This document shows, in pieces, positions 33,906 through 44,998 of a stretch of 64,000 nucleotides of DNA (the stretch's first letter is position 1; each line of letters starts with the position of its first letter). The DNA is taken from the NCBI GenBank assembly GCA_928212115.1, contig CAKMRJ010005634.1, forward strand, positions 256,121,813 to 256,185,812, read 5' to 3'. The position numbers and the translations under genes were made by a program. Source of the DNA: Lactuca virosa. Its lineage: Eukaryota > Streptophyta > Magnoliopsida > Asterales > Asteraceae. The notes under the pieces were generated by a model. It was not told the DNA's origin and did not search any database. It saw only the letters and a list, made by a program, of their open reading frames with translations.

Positions 33906-34924
33906 TCTCAAACTTTTTAAAAGTCATCCGGGTCATCCCGACCCTTAACTTGGTCAAAAATCAAGCAAAACGGAAAGATTTCTCGAAAAATAGCCATATA
34001 GGACCAAAACCCTCCTTAGGAACCGAACCTCTTAGGAACCGAACCTCTTAGGGCCGAACCCTTCTAATAGGACCGAACCCTCTCGTAGCCGAACATGTCA
34101 GAAGCGAACCTGTCAGAAGCGAACCTACCCACTTTGGACCGAGCCTTCGCACCTTCGATCCCTCCCCCTCGCACCTTCGGTCCCTTCTCCTCCTCTCGGT
34201 TCCTTCTTTCCCTTCTCTCGATTCCCACTCTCTTAGAGCTGAACCTCGCAGGTTCGGTCCATATTGCCCGGTTTTCGACTACTTTCTCCTGTTAAGCCCG
34301 TTTTTCGTGATTTTAACGCGGGATTTTCACCCAAACTCGTATTTTAACATAAGAGACTCTAAATATTCATATTTTAAACACATTTTAAGGGAAATCTTAG
34401 TCTAAGAATAAAATCTATAGGATAAGATATTGAGGTGGAGTGTTGACCTTTCCATAAAGCTATGACACAAGCAACCCACATACCCACTTTATGGTCACCT
34501 CAGTCACTATTCATCCCTACCTAGTCAACTATTGGTCCTTTGACATCCCTCCTCCAGCTGTAAATGTTCATCAAAAGCTGAAATCTCCTCTCTCCTTCCA
34601 CTTTACTCACTCTCTCACCAAAGAGCAAACACTTTTCCCTCTCACTCTTCTCTCCAAATTCTCGAATTCTCCAGGAGTTTTAAGGCTTCTCATCCACCTT
34701 TGGTAAGATATTTCATCCCTCACTTGTTTTCCTTACACTTCTTCACTGAAATCAAGGGTTCCTTACACAAATATCATCATATTTGTTGTTAGATCTTCAA
34801 ATCTTCAAACATCTCCCAAGTGTTCTTGAGTTGAACACTTCTTTTCTTCATCATCCATCTACTGAAATAACTCAAGGTGAGTTTATACCCCTATATTTTC
34901 ATGTTTTTCTCAAGTTTTAAGGGC

Positions 34925-34940
34925 GGGGGGGGGGGGGGGG
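34925..34940 (+). repeat. G16 homopolymer
   Basis: Run of 16 G after GGGC. It could form G-quadruplex structure and is a likely place for sequencing error. Confidence 0.9.
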
Positions 34941-36412
34941 AATACAAGTAAAACACCAACAATTTAACAAAACTCAAACAACAGCTTTCATCAGAAAAGT
35001 TGAGTCATATTCACGGACTGTTTTGACCAACTTAGACTTAATATCTTTCAAAACTGTTAAATATGAAAAAAGATCAGGTTCATACCTTTAAAATGGCTAC
35101 TTGCACATCTCCATACGATATTTCTACAATTTATGGCGATTTTTACAATACTGCCTATCATTTCAGAAACGAATTTGGACCAGTCAGTGAATATTAACAT
35201 TTTCCCACAAGTTAGAGACTTCTAAAAATAATAATAAAAATTATGAACAAACTAGACACATTTTCTAAACCCTCAGAAATTACGGAATCACTTTTTGACT
35301 CCGTATGATTTTTCTATAATTATTCCAAGAACAGGAACAGAAAAGATAAAACTAGAAAATTGTCAGTAACTCATTTACACCTTGTAACTTGCTGAGCAAG
35401 GTGTGTATTATCATATATATAAATACATGTTGGTTATATTACATGTCTTTTACCTCATTATAAAGGTTTACATCATATACAAAGAGGATTTCTACCATTA
35501 CAAAACGTCTTCATAAGCTATAATAGGTATAGTTTATGTTTCCATTAACACAACAAACATATTTCGGAAGGTTTATTCCCACAGAAAAAGGTTTTACACT
35601 CACACACACCACACGGAAACTTGTTAACGTAAATTGTGAGACATTTCTCTTAGTACTCCTAGAGTACGGGTTAAAATTCCTGGTAGTTATAACCAGAGTC
35701 TCTTGTAGGGAGAACGTGATAGTTGTGTATAGATCTATATTGGGTTTGACAAACCACACCTGAGCTGCATGCAACATCTAGACCGGCAGGTCTGGGGTGA
35801 CAAGTGTCATTATCTTTTTCGACGCCTGAGAAACGTCGTGGCAGGTTCATTAGTCATAGTATGGTTATAGCGACTCACATAGGGAGTTAACAACACATAA
35901 AGTTTACGGGGATTTTCTCAAATCAAAAAGGGTTTTATGTCGATTTAAAATCACTTTTTATATCAATAAGTATGGATATTACTGTATACTTTCGGTCTTG
36001 GAATTTAAGACTACACGTCACTTTTATAAGGAAAATATTGGATTTTTCTTGGTATCACACAATTCATAACAAAGATCGGTTTCCAAACTATTCATCTAAA
36101 AAGCTTATGAACTCACCAACTTAATTGTTGACACTTTTTCAAAACTACTTGTATTCTCAGGAAATCAACGAAACCAGGTAACCACAAGCTTTTGAGGATG
36201 GAACGCTACGACGTTGAATAACTATTTTTATATAATGTTGTAATCAATCATTGAAATATGTAACACTTGAAAACATGTAATTCTTTTTCGATTATATTTA
36301 TGTTTGGTTGTATTGCTTTGATCATTATTATACTCGTTGTTATGATACTATACATGAAGTCCGCCACCCCCGGACGTTTCCGCCATCCTTGGTTTGGGGG
36401 TGTGACATCCCA

Positions 36413-36643
36413 GATCTTGGAATCATTTTTAAACGAAAGGTCAATGAAACCAAATATTTCACTCCTATAACTGCCATGAATCGTCTCACAAGGAAGAAAC
36501 TTGAAATTTGTCGAACCGTAGTTCAAAAGTCAAAACACACAACTGCCGAAGTCAGGTTCAAAATTTTAAGAAGGATCACCTGGTTGGAGAATGTCAGAAA
36601 GTTTTGGTGGATTCTAATCAATTTCCTAAAACTTGATAACTGA
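36413..36643 (+). pseudogene. Element C third ORF, C-terminal end
   Basis: Continuation of the third ORF after the TCCCA duplication, ending at the stop 36641-36643. The C-terminus (about 75 codons, Lys/Arg- and Trp-rich: RFKILRRITWLENVRKFWW) resembles the end of the B protein, where MLRWYITFRH is followed by IIPKVFK. The stop is 20 nt before the polypurine tract, as in B. Confidence 0.7.
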
Positions 36644-36663
36644 AGAAAAGTTGTAGAGGTCAC

Positions 36664-36675
36664 TTAGGGGGAAAT
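36664..36675 (+). promoter_or_regulatory. Element C polypurine tract
   Basis: TTAGGGGGAAAT directly precedes the 3' LTR start TGTTGAATC. Confidence 0.88.
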
Positions 36676-37309
36676 TGTTGAATCATAAAAGTGACCCTCT
36701 TAAACTTGGTCTACCGCAGCCCTCCACGATCCACAGTCAACTCAGTTCAGCAACCACATCCGAATTCATCATTATCCGCAGTTCACTATCTAGTTTTCTT
36801 AGTTTAGCTCTTTATCTGCTTTTCTTAGAATACTCTCTTTTGTCCAGTATGCCTTGTCTGACTACGCTTAGATAGTTGAACTAATGTAATATTTGAGTCT
36901 CTATATATAGAGCTCAATCCTTCTTATTCAATACATCTGATAACACTACGCATCTTGAATCTCATATCTTGTGTTATTACTCTTATCTCCTTCTTACTCT
37001 AAAAGTTTACTAGATTATAACTGAATATTATCTCTCTTCGGAGTAAGTCATTCTTGACTTAATCACTAAGTTTGATCTCACTTACTAACTTGGTCTGAAT
37101 GCATTCCTTGTTAATAATCAACTTATGTGTATACTTGATATAATATCTGCTGTCATTTATATTTGCTTACATTTCCGCACCTAACTCTCTAATTATCTAA
37201 CTCTAACTTATTATTATTGTTGAGCTTTTAGATCCTTTGAGATAAACTATTCCGCAACTATACTTGTTCTAACGTTTGTTCAAGTGTGTCTCAAGTTTTT
37301 CTCTCAACA
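36676..37309 (+). repeat. Element C 3' LTR (634 bp)
   Basis: Near-identical partner of 20899-21531, ending TCTCAACA. TATA box at about 36902-36909. It is followed by CGATA, the right target duplication. Confidence 0.93.
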
Positions 37310-37452
37310 CGATATCTAGAATAGAGGAATATATGATCGCTTATCTAAATGGCGCGTCAGAGTTCGACAGCGGCTTTTAAGAGCTACGACTGCTAGTCGG
37401 TTTTTAAGTCGTACTTGCAGTTATAGTTATTAGACTTATCCAAGTGGGAGAC
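37310..37452 (+). other. Element A 3' internal end and polypurine tract
   Basis: Resumes A after C and matches the 3' end of element E (51270-51416), including GAGCTACGA-TGCTAGTCGG and CTTATCCAAGTGGGAGAC. The purine-rich AAGTGGGAGAC directly before 37453 is the polypurine tract. Confidence 0.85.
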
Positions 37453-38319
<867 letters not shown>

Positions 38320-38324
38320 GTATG

Positions 38325-39420
38325 GGAGTATTGTAAGACTGCGGGGTGGCCCGTAGCATTCACTAGTGGCCAGTTAGTGTAGAAGTGTTGTAAGACTACG
38401 TGGTGGCCCGTAGCATTCACTAGTGGTCAGTTAGTGTGGGAGTGTTGTAAGACTACGGGGTGGCTGTAGCATTCACCGTCCATGTTCAACGGTAAGATTG
38501 TGGCAAATATGTGACTTGCTCACAGATTTCTTCAAATGGTTTAGGTTAAGGTGAGTCTGTTCTCCAGGCTGTGGGAGGGCTACAACATGTTTGGAATCAG
38601 GAAACGGTAGGTTGTGGGAGACCGGGAATAAGGTAATACTACAGTTGGTCCTTTAACGTTCAGCTTAGCATCGGGTTTAGTATCGAGATGGTTTGGGTAA
38701 TTATTGCCGGTCGAACTTCCCTTTCGGAGGTCACGCGGGGCGAATGTGAGGGTGTTATTTGGCTCAGCAACCGGGCAGGAACCTGGTAATCCAGATAGTT
38801 GGCAGATAAGTTGGGACCAGGGAAATCTCGGTTACTTTTGGAAAGCAGATAGGAGGCAGCGTGATGCTTCAGGCAATAGTAGTGATTTTGGGGTTCGTCT
38901 GTGTAGAGTAGCTTGTTGATAGAAAGTGCTAAGTCACTTGCAGCAGGATTAAATAATCTCAAAGTGATTGATTTGACCCTGTTGCGCTGCTCTCATTTGA
39001 GTCTAACCGTTGCAGGGATGAATCTCCTACTGGAAGGATTATCTGAGCCTTCTGTCAAGCATAGGTGTTCTGGATCTGGTTATCGTCAGTGAATTTGTTC
39101 TGTTGGTAGCATCAAGATGATCAGGGTTAGAAGTGTATGTTTGCTCTTTTATTCGATAAAGGCTTGGTTTGGTAATGTTACAACATGGGCGGTCTGTCAG
39201 GGAGTCAGACCATAGTGGATTTCAGGTTTCAAAAAAGTAGAAGTGGTTTCCTACGGGAGCTTAGGGATTGTTTTCTTCGGAATGGAATTTCAGTTTGGGT
39301 TCGGTTGTCTTGGGAAGCTCGTTTTATGAGCAGAATTTTCGGGTTCTTTCCTCAGGATTGGATACGAGTGTTAGTAAGGAGCGCTTTCGAGGACGAAACC
39401 TAATTTAAGTGGGGGAGAGT
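38325..39420 (+). mobile_element. Element G: 3' internal end of a Gypsy-like retrotransposon
   Basis: Non-coding 3' region of the element into which A inserted. It has two and a half copies of an about 65-bp unit (GTGTTGTAAGACTACG-type, 38325-38480). It ends TTTCGAGGACGAAACCTAAT and then the polypurine tract AAGTGGGGGAGAGT (39407-39420), an ending typical of Tekay/Del Gypsy elements. No ORF is supported; the coding part lies outside the window, to the left of A. Confidence 0.7.
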
Positions 39421-41549
39421 TGTAACACTCGTTTCAAATTTGCTTCTTTATTCGGGGCTGCAGTCCAATCTTCAGTGGTCATGAGGCTTAAGACCTTGGG
39501 AAAGGAAGAATTTGGCCCTTCTCGGGTGTGGGTGTTATGGTCCAAGTGATCCTAGTGTTCGATTGTGTCTTCGGAGGCCAAGGGTATAACCGTAATTTTA
39601 TATTTCAGTCTTTTATGGATTTTGGGTTTTGTTCGGGAGGTTTTAAGATGAAGGTGAGTTGTTATAAGTATAGAGCTTCTCTCCACCTTTCTGTGGATAT
39701 AAAGAACGTCGAAAACGGATAAGGGATGCAAAAGTTATGACCATTTGAAGTTAGAGGGGTGTTGGGCCAAAACGGCTACGCATGGCGTACAAGGGAGGTA
39801 CACAGGGCGTACATGGGAAATGCGGATGCGGGAAGATTTGGAAACGCAGGGTGTTCTTATGATCATATGGAAACCCTAATTTAGGGTGTTGGACCCTATT
39901 TAAACACCTTAAGTCCCAGGTGTTGGCCTCATTTCCAGCCTCCATAGCCTCAAGCCTTAATCTCGAAACCCTATAGCCTCCTTGTGAGTTGTGACTCATT
40001 GTGTATGTTTTAAGCTCATTCAAGGAAGAGAAGCTTGGTGCAAGGTGGTGGTTCAAGTAAGAGCTTTTAGATCTTGGTTCTCTGCTCCATTTCCAGCACA
40101 TTTAAGGTATAAAGCTCTAACCTTGCTCATTAGAATCTTAGATCTAAGTTTTATGGATTTTGGTCCCATGGTTGAGATCTTGTAGTTATGGTTACTCCAG
40201 AAGCTTTGAGTTGCTTCACTTGGTGTTTATGATGTTTTAGATTTATAAGGTTTGCATCTTCAGAGTTTTATAAGTCCCATGCATGAGATTGAGCCCTTTT
40301 TATGGAAGTTGAATTCTATACCTTGAAGTTGGGACCTTTTGGGGAACGCAAAACCACCAAGTGAGTGACTTTATGGTTCTAGATGATCTTTAGGACTTGG
40401 ATATAGGTTCTGGTCGTGTGGTTTTAGGTATTATGTGCTTACTTTTGGGCATCGGTGTGCGAACGCCCAACGTTGGGTCGAGGAACGGCCAACGTTCTGG
40501 CCGGGGCTCGCGATCTGTTCACTGGTGACGAACGCCTATCGTTCCACAAGGAAACGCCCAACGTTCGACCAAACAGTGGGCTTTCCTTGGGCCATTTTCT
40601 TGGACCTTGTTGCTTTGGGGTATAGTGGACAATATGCAATCAGGTATTGGGCTATGTTTATGTTTGGGCTTTAGAGTAAAGCCCATTAGAGGAATTTGGG
40701 CCTAATTTGGAAAATAGGGCCATAATTGGGCCACTGGTGGGCTTTGGAAGATTATCTAGTGATGGACCTTTTATGTTATGATTTTGGGGCTTAGTCATTA
40801 TCCAAATTAGGCCAGGGGTAAAATAGTTATTGTATCCTAAGATGGATTATTGGATCTTGATTGATTGTTATTTTGCATTGATAGCTTGGGAGTCGTCAGG
40901 GCAGCATCAAGAGATTTCTTTCTGAGAGATTCAGCTTTTCGAGGTGAGTATCCCTTCGTATAAATCGTGGGTCGAAGGAACCAAGGCCGGCCCACTAGTT
41001 ATGTTATATTATGATGATTGTTTATGTGATAATTGTCAGTTGTGCATGTATCGCTTGATGATTTCTGTGTGATATTATGTGGTAGTGGTAGAGGTGAAAT
41101 AGACTAGTTATCCGGTTGAAATAGAACGAAGGGGGTAGGTCGAGCACCCAGATATGCTCGGTAGTATCCGGTTGAGATAGACCGAAGGGGAAGGTCGAGC
41201 ACCCAGATATGCTCGGCAGTATCTGGTTGAAATACACTGAAGGGGTAGGCCAGAACCCGGATATGCTTGGCAGTATGTTTGTTATGTATGGTATGTGGTA
41301 TTTGGGGAACTCACTAAGCTTTGTGCTTACAATTTGTAGTTGGTGGTTTCAGGTACATCCGGTTCAGAACGGAAGGGCCTGGCTTGATCGCAGCGCATAA
41401 ACCTTTGTTTTCCGCAAGACATGATTTTGGGAATGAACTCTGATAATTGTTATATTTTGGAACACTTCTAAATGTTTGAATAAAGGTTAAATGAATGTTT
41501 GATTGTAATAAAAATGAAAATTTTACCCTATGATTTTCGGGATGTTACA
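39421..41549 (+). repeat. Element G 3' LTR (2.1 kb)
   Basis: Begins TGTAACACTCG right after the polypurine tract and ends TTTTCGGGATGTTACA, with matching TGTAACA/TGTTACA termini. It contains four AACGCCCAACGTT-like units (40450-40580) and three copies of an about 58-bp unit (41105-41275: GGTCGAGCACCCAGATATGC). There is no coding content. ATGCC (41550-41554) would be its right target duplication. Confidence 0.82.
41105..41275 (+). repeat. 58-bp tandem repeat in the G LTR
   Basis: Three copies of a unit running TATCCGGTTGAAATAGA...GAAGGGG...GAGCACCCAGATATGCTCGG, the last one diverged. Confidence 0.85.
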
Positions 41550-42394
41550 ATGCCCCTACCGTCTACTCCAGTATCAGCTGATGAGGAGCCATTTGAAGAT
41601 AAGGAAGAACCTAGTAAAGAGGAGCAGTCTGGTGATGAGATCGGTGGTGTAGCTACAGACAGTTCGCCCAACCCAGATTCGTCTTCCCACTAGGATTGTG
41701 AGGAGACTCAGGAGGAGGACCCTACTGAGTCGGAGTCATCCCAGAGACTGTTGCCCCACTTCCCCTATCCTCTCTCAGTAATCATGCCCCAAGACATAAA
41801 ATTATCACTACCCCCATAAAATCCATTCCTATCCCATCCCACAAAGAGGGCAGCCTTACCACCATCATCCCCGAATCCATCAAAAAAAAACGTTCCCCAC
41901 CCACAAATGGACATCCCAGGTTGATGAGTGGATCCAGGAGGGTAGCATTGGGTTTTATGAGATCAGAGAGTCATCCCAGGCACCTAGGCGCGATCCCATC
42001 CTAGAGGATCCCACAGATAGAGCGATCTCAATGTTAGTCTCGCATGTTGCACGATACGAGGATCGCAAACATTGGATGGAGTAGGATCGTGACTCGCTGA
42101 GGAGAGAGGTCAAGATGTTACCTGGTAGAGTTAGGGGATTAGAGCATAGGAGATATTATGATGACATGAGGATCCTCCACGCTTATGATCATCTAGAGGA
42201 GACTCAATCTCTATTACAATATCAGCAGATCGTGATTGAGAGTCTTGAGAAGAATGTGAGAGAGACAGAGTTGAGGTGTTTGGTGTCGGAGATAGGAGTG
42301 GACACTATGGAGGTAATGATATGTTGCCATCAACATCAGTTAGTATAGATAGTGGCTCGGATGTTATTTTCTTCTTGGTTATGGTAGATAGTTC
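41550..42394 (+). pseudogene. Unrecognised coding remnant between G and D
   Basis: About 270 codons can be read with a few stops. An acidic Ser/Pro/Glu-rich N-terminal part (from 41550: PLPSTPVSADEEPFEDKEEP) is followed by a helical, Arg/Glu-rich part (WIQEGSIGFYEIRESS; YYDDMRILHAYDHLEETQSL) that looks like a coiled coil and ends at 42348. I do not recognise the family. Low-complexity acidic plus coiled-coil layouts occur in accessory ORFs of plant retroelements, so a retroelement origin is likely but not shown. It is bounded left by the G LTR and right by the D LTR. Confidence 0.4.
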
Positions 42395-43190
42395 TATTGG
42401 ATTAGTGTCTAAGTCCATAACTATATTTGGTATGTACTTGACCTAGTTGAGCATGGTCCTTTTGGGTTGCCTTCACCAAAGCAACCAGACATGACGATTT
42501 ATAAAGAAAGAGGATATTTTGGTTTATTAATATATTATAAGAATAATATATCAAAAGAGAAATCATATTTATTTAATTAATATTAGTTAAACAATTAATT
42601 AAGAATTAATTATTATGACTAAAAGAGATTGATTAAATAAAGGGGAATGGAACCTGCAATTATAAGATAATTGATATTGGGCTGAGAATCCTTATGGATT
42701 AAGGCATGAAAGAAATTAAGGTGGAGTCCATATTGAATTCGTCAAAGGCGGCCTTATTCTGGAAGGTTATGTGGATTGCTTAAGGCCTAAGCCATCCAAT
42801 TAGGGTTTTGACTGAAACCCTAGCAGCTCAAGTATAAAAGGACCCCTAAGGCATTGGAATCGGCCACTTGATCCCTTGGAAGCTTGGAGCCGATTTCTAG
42901 CCTCTCACCCTCTCTCCTAAACATCATCCTCTTGCCTTGGTGTTTGTAAGCCATTAGAGGCATCACATTTGAGGTGCTTGGTTCTCATAAGCTTTGAAGA
43001 TTCAAGTTTCATACTACAATCAAGAGGTAATATTCTTACTTGGTTATTTATATAGATCTCAAGTTTTGTAGTATGCTAGATTAGGGTATTCAAGTCTTGG
43101 ATGAATTGCATGTACAATAGAGAAACCTAGATCCAAGATTTAGGGTTTTGCATGAGCACATATGATTGTTCTTTTGCTCTAAACCCATCA
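42395..43190 (+). repeat. Element D 5' LTR (796 bp)
   Basis: TATTGGATTAGTGTCTAAG...CTAAACCCATCA; the first dinucleotide is TA instead of TG. TATA box GTATAAAAG at 42832-42840, 357 bp before the LTR end. Putative splice donor GAG|GTAATATTC at 43027. Related to the LTRs of A, E and F. Confidence 0.85.
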
Positions 43191-44224
43191 GTGGTATCAG
43201 AGCCTTGCTTGGTTTCTATTGTATTTGATGCATTGTATGATTGTTCATTGCTTAAATTCGATTTTTTGGCCTTCTTTCTGACAGACTCGTCGAGTCCCAA
43301 AGAGGACTCGCTGAGTCGGATGAACTCGACGAGTCCAGTAAGGGACTCGGCGAGTCGGGCAGTCAGACAAAGGGAATTTCGGGATTTTTGCTTATTTTGA
43401 CTTGGGATAATTACCATAAGTATTTCTAATTGATAAAATCCGAATTTTATTGATTCTAGATGATTATCTTTGTCAAAATAAAAGATTTTGGTCTTTTAAT
43501 TAAATAATTATTACCTTATTTGATAAATATTAATTATTTGAATTATTTGATCGATTATCATGCATGCAATTGGATTAGGTCAAAATTAGATAATCACCAA
43601 ATTAATTGTTTAATTGTTTATTTGAATTTTGATCTAGATGGTTTTGAAATGTTTCAAAACTTGCCCTCAAGTTTTGGAATTTAAAATTTTGATTAAAAGT
43701 TTGATTTTGAAATAATTAAATTCCAAACCCTATAATTTTACAAGTTTAAAATTCACCCCTATACTATTATAATATTATAAGAATAATTATTATATATGTA
43801 TAAGATAAATGCTAGTCTTACCGTCAGTAGGCCTCAATCACGAAGCCGATCTATAAGGGGGTATAAGGTATGGCCTATAAAATGGTCGTTTAATGGGTGT
43901 CCATTCTCACCCACCGCTTCCTTGATTGGTGGAGGGTTGTTAGCCGAACGGCTAGGATAGGGCAACCTAATTCCTCATTAAAAGTAGAATGGTTAATAAA
44001 GTAACTAAATGTTTTTATAAAATTCCCAATCTTACTTACTTTTAGGAAAAATGTGAATTTGATGCTATTCCATGGAATTACACTTTGTACCCTTGCTAAG
44101 ACGTTAGTGGAGCGTGTGTGGTTAACCGGCACACTAATATGGCTCTAAGCAAAGGTGGCAAAGGGTGACTTGTTGTTTGTCATAGATCAATGGAGCGTGT
44201 GTGGCTAACCGGCACATTGATTAG
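43191..44224 (+). other. Element D primer-binding site and leader, first part
   Basis: Primer-binding site GTGGTATCAGAGCCTTGC at 43191-43208. Four ACTCGNCGAGT-type palindromes occur at 43284-43356 (cores GACTCGTCGAGTC, GACTCGCTGAGTC, ACTCGACGAGT, GACTCGGCGAGTC). Further on are the AGGCCTCAATCACGAAGC block and two GTGTGTGG(T/C)TAACCGGCACA hairpin copies. The leader is cut by element E after ATTAG (44220-44224). Confidence 0.82.
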
Positions 44225-44998
44225 TGTTGGATATAGTGTCTAAGTCCATAACTTTATTTGGTATGTACTTGACCCGACCCGGCACGGTCCATTTGGGTTG
44301 CATGGCATTGCAATACTTGGATAGACTAAAATGAGAGAATAAGGCACTTATGATTATTAATATATTATAAGTTCTAATATATTAATAATAGTATTATTTA
44401 ATTAGTATTGATCAAGTATTAATCTAGTATTAATTTGGTGATCAAAGTGAGACTAATTAAATATATAGGGTTGATTATGACAATCATCAATTCTTTTATG
44501 ATGGATTAATGATCCATGGTTTATGGGTTTGGTTATAACCATATGGAGCTCCATGGATAGTCCATGGGAGTTACAAACCCATGGGTCATGAGAAATCAAG
44601 AGTCATGACAATTAAGGGCATTCATGTGTAAACCCTAATTGTGACAACACTATAAAAGGAACCCTATGGCTAGCAAAATGGGACCTAGTGTTACTAGAGA
44701 GGGCATAACCGATTTTGAGTGCTAGAAGTATTCTCTCAAGTTATTCCAAGTCTTGTGGTGTTGTGTGAAGCATTTGAGGCACAACATTTGGGGGTGCTAG
44801 GCTCACAAAGTCTCGAAGGAATCCAAGCAACAACAAGGTATGTATTTCTACTAGTTTTATGTTCTATGTAATCCCCATGCCATGCTAGTTAGGAAAAACC
44901 TTGAAAGAAATTTGCATGTATATAGAGAAAACATAGATTCAAGGTTATTAGGGTTGCATGTACACTTAGGAAGTGTTAGAATGCTCAAAATCCCATCA
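44225..44998 (+). repeat. Element E 5' LTR
   Basis: TGTTGGATATAGTGTC...AAAATCCCATCA, with TATA box CTATAAAAGG at 44650-44659 and splice-donor-like AACAAG|GTATGT at 44838. Partner 51417-52186. Confidence 0.93.

Larger units (their letters stand above)
33285..36407 (+). mobile_element. H: solo LTR, 3.1 kb, Gypsy-like
   Basis: Starts TGTGACAACCG, ends GGGGGTGTGACA and is flanked by the perfect duplication TCCCA (33280-33284 and 36408-36412). Removing it restores the reading frame of C's third ORF across the junction, which confirms both boundaries. There is no primer-binding site, polypurine tract or coding region inside, so it is a solo LTR left by recombination. The long LTR and the GGGGTGTGACA end recall plant Gypsy elements. 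It contains a minisatellite, a block of GGAACCGAACC motifs and a G16 run. Confidence 0.85.
20899..37309 (+). mobile_element. Element C: Sirevirus-like Copia retrotransposon, split by a solo LTR
   Basis: 5' LTR 20899-21531, primer-binding site, gag, protease, integrase, RT, RNase H, spacer, large third ORF, polypurine tract and 3' LTR 36676-37309. A perfect five-base duplication CGATA flanks it (20894-20898 and 37310-37314), and A resumes on both sides. The LTRs are 633 and 634 bp and nearly identical, so it is fairly young. H (33285-36407) is nested in its third ORF. Coding frames have a few stops and frameshifts. Confidence 0.92.

Noticed and set aside
33622..33957. 111-codon minus-strand ORF with repeated FGRDFTYLER units
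   Set aside because: It is an artefact of the 30-bp minisatellite, whose period is a multiple of three.
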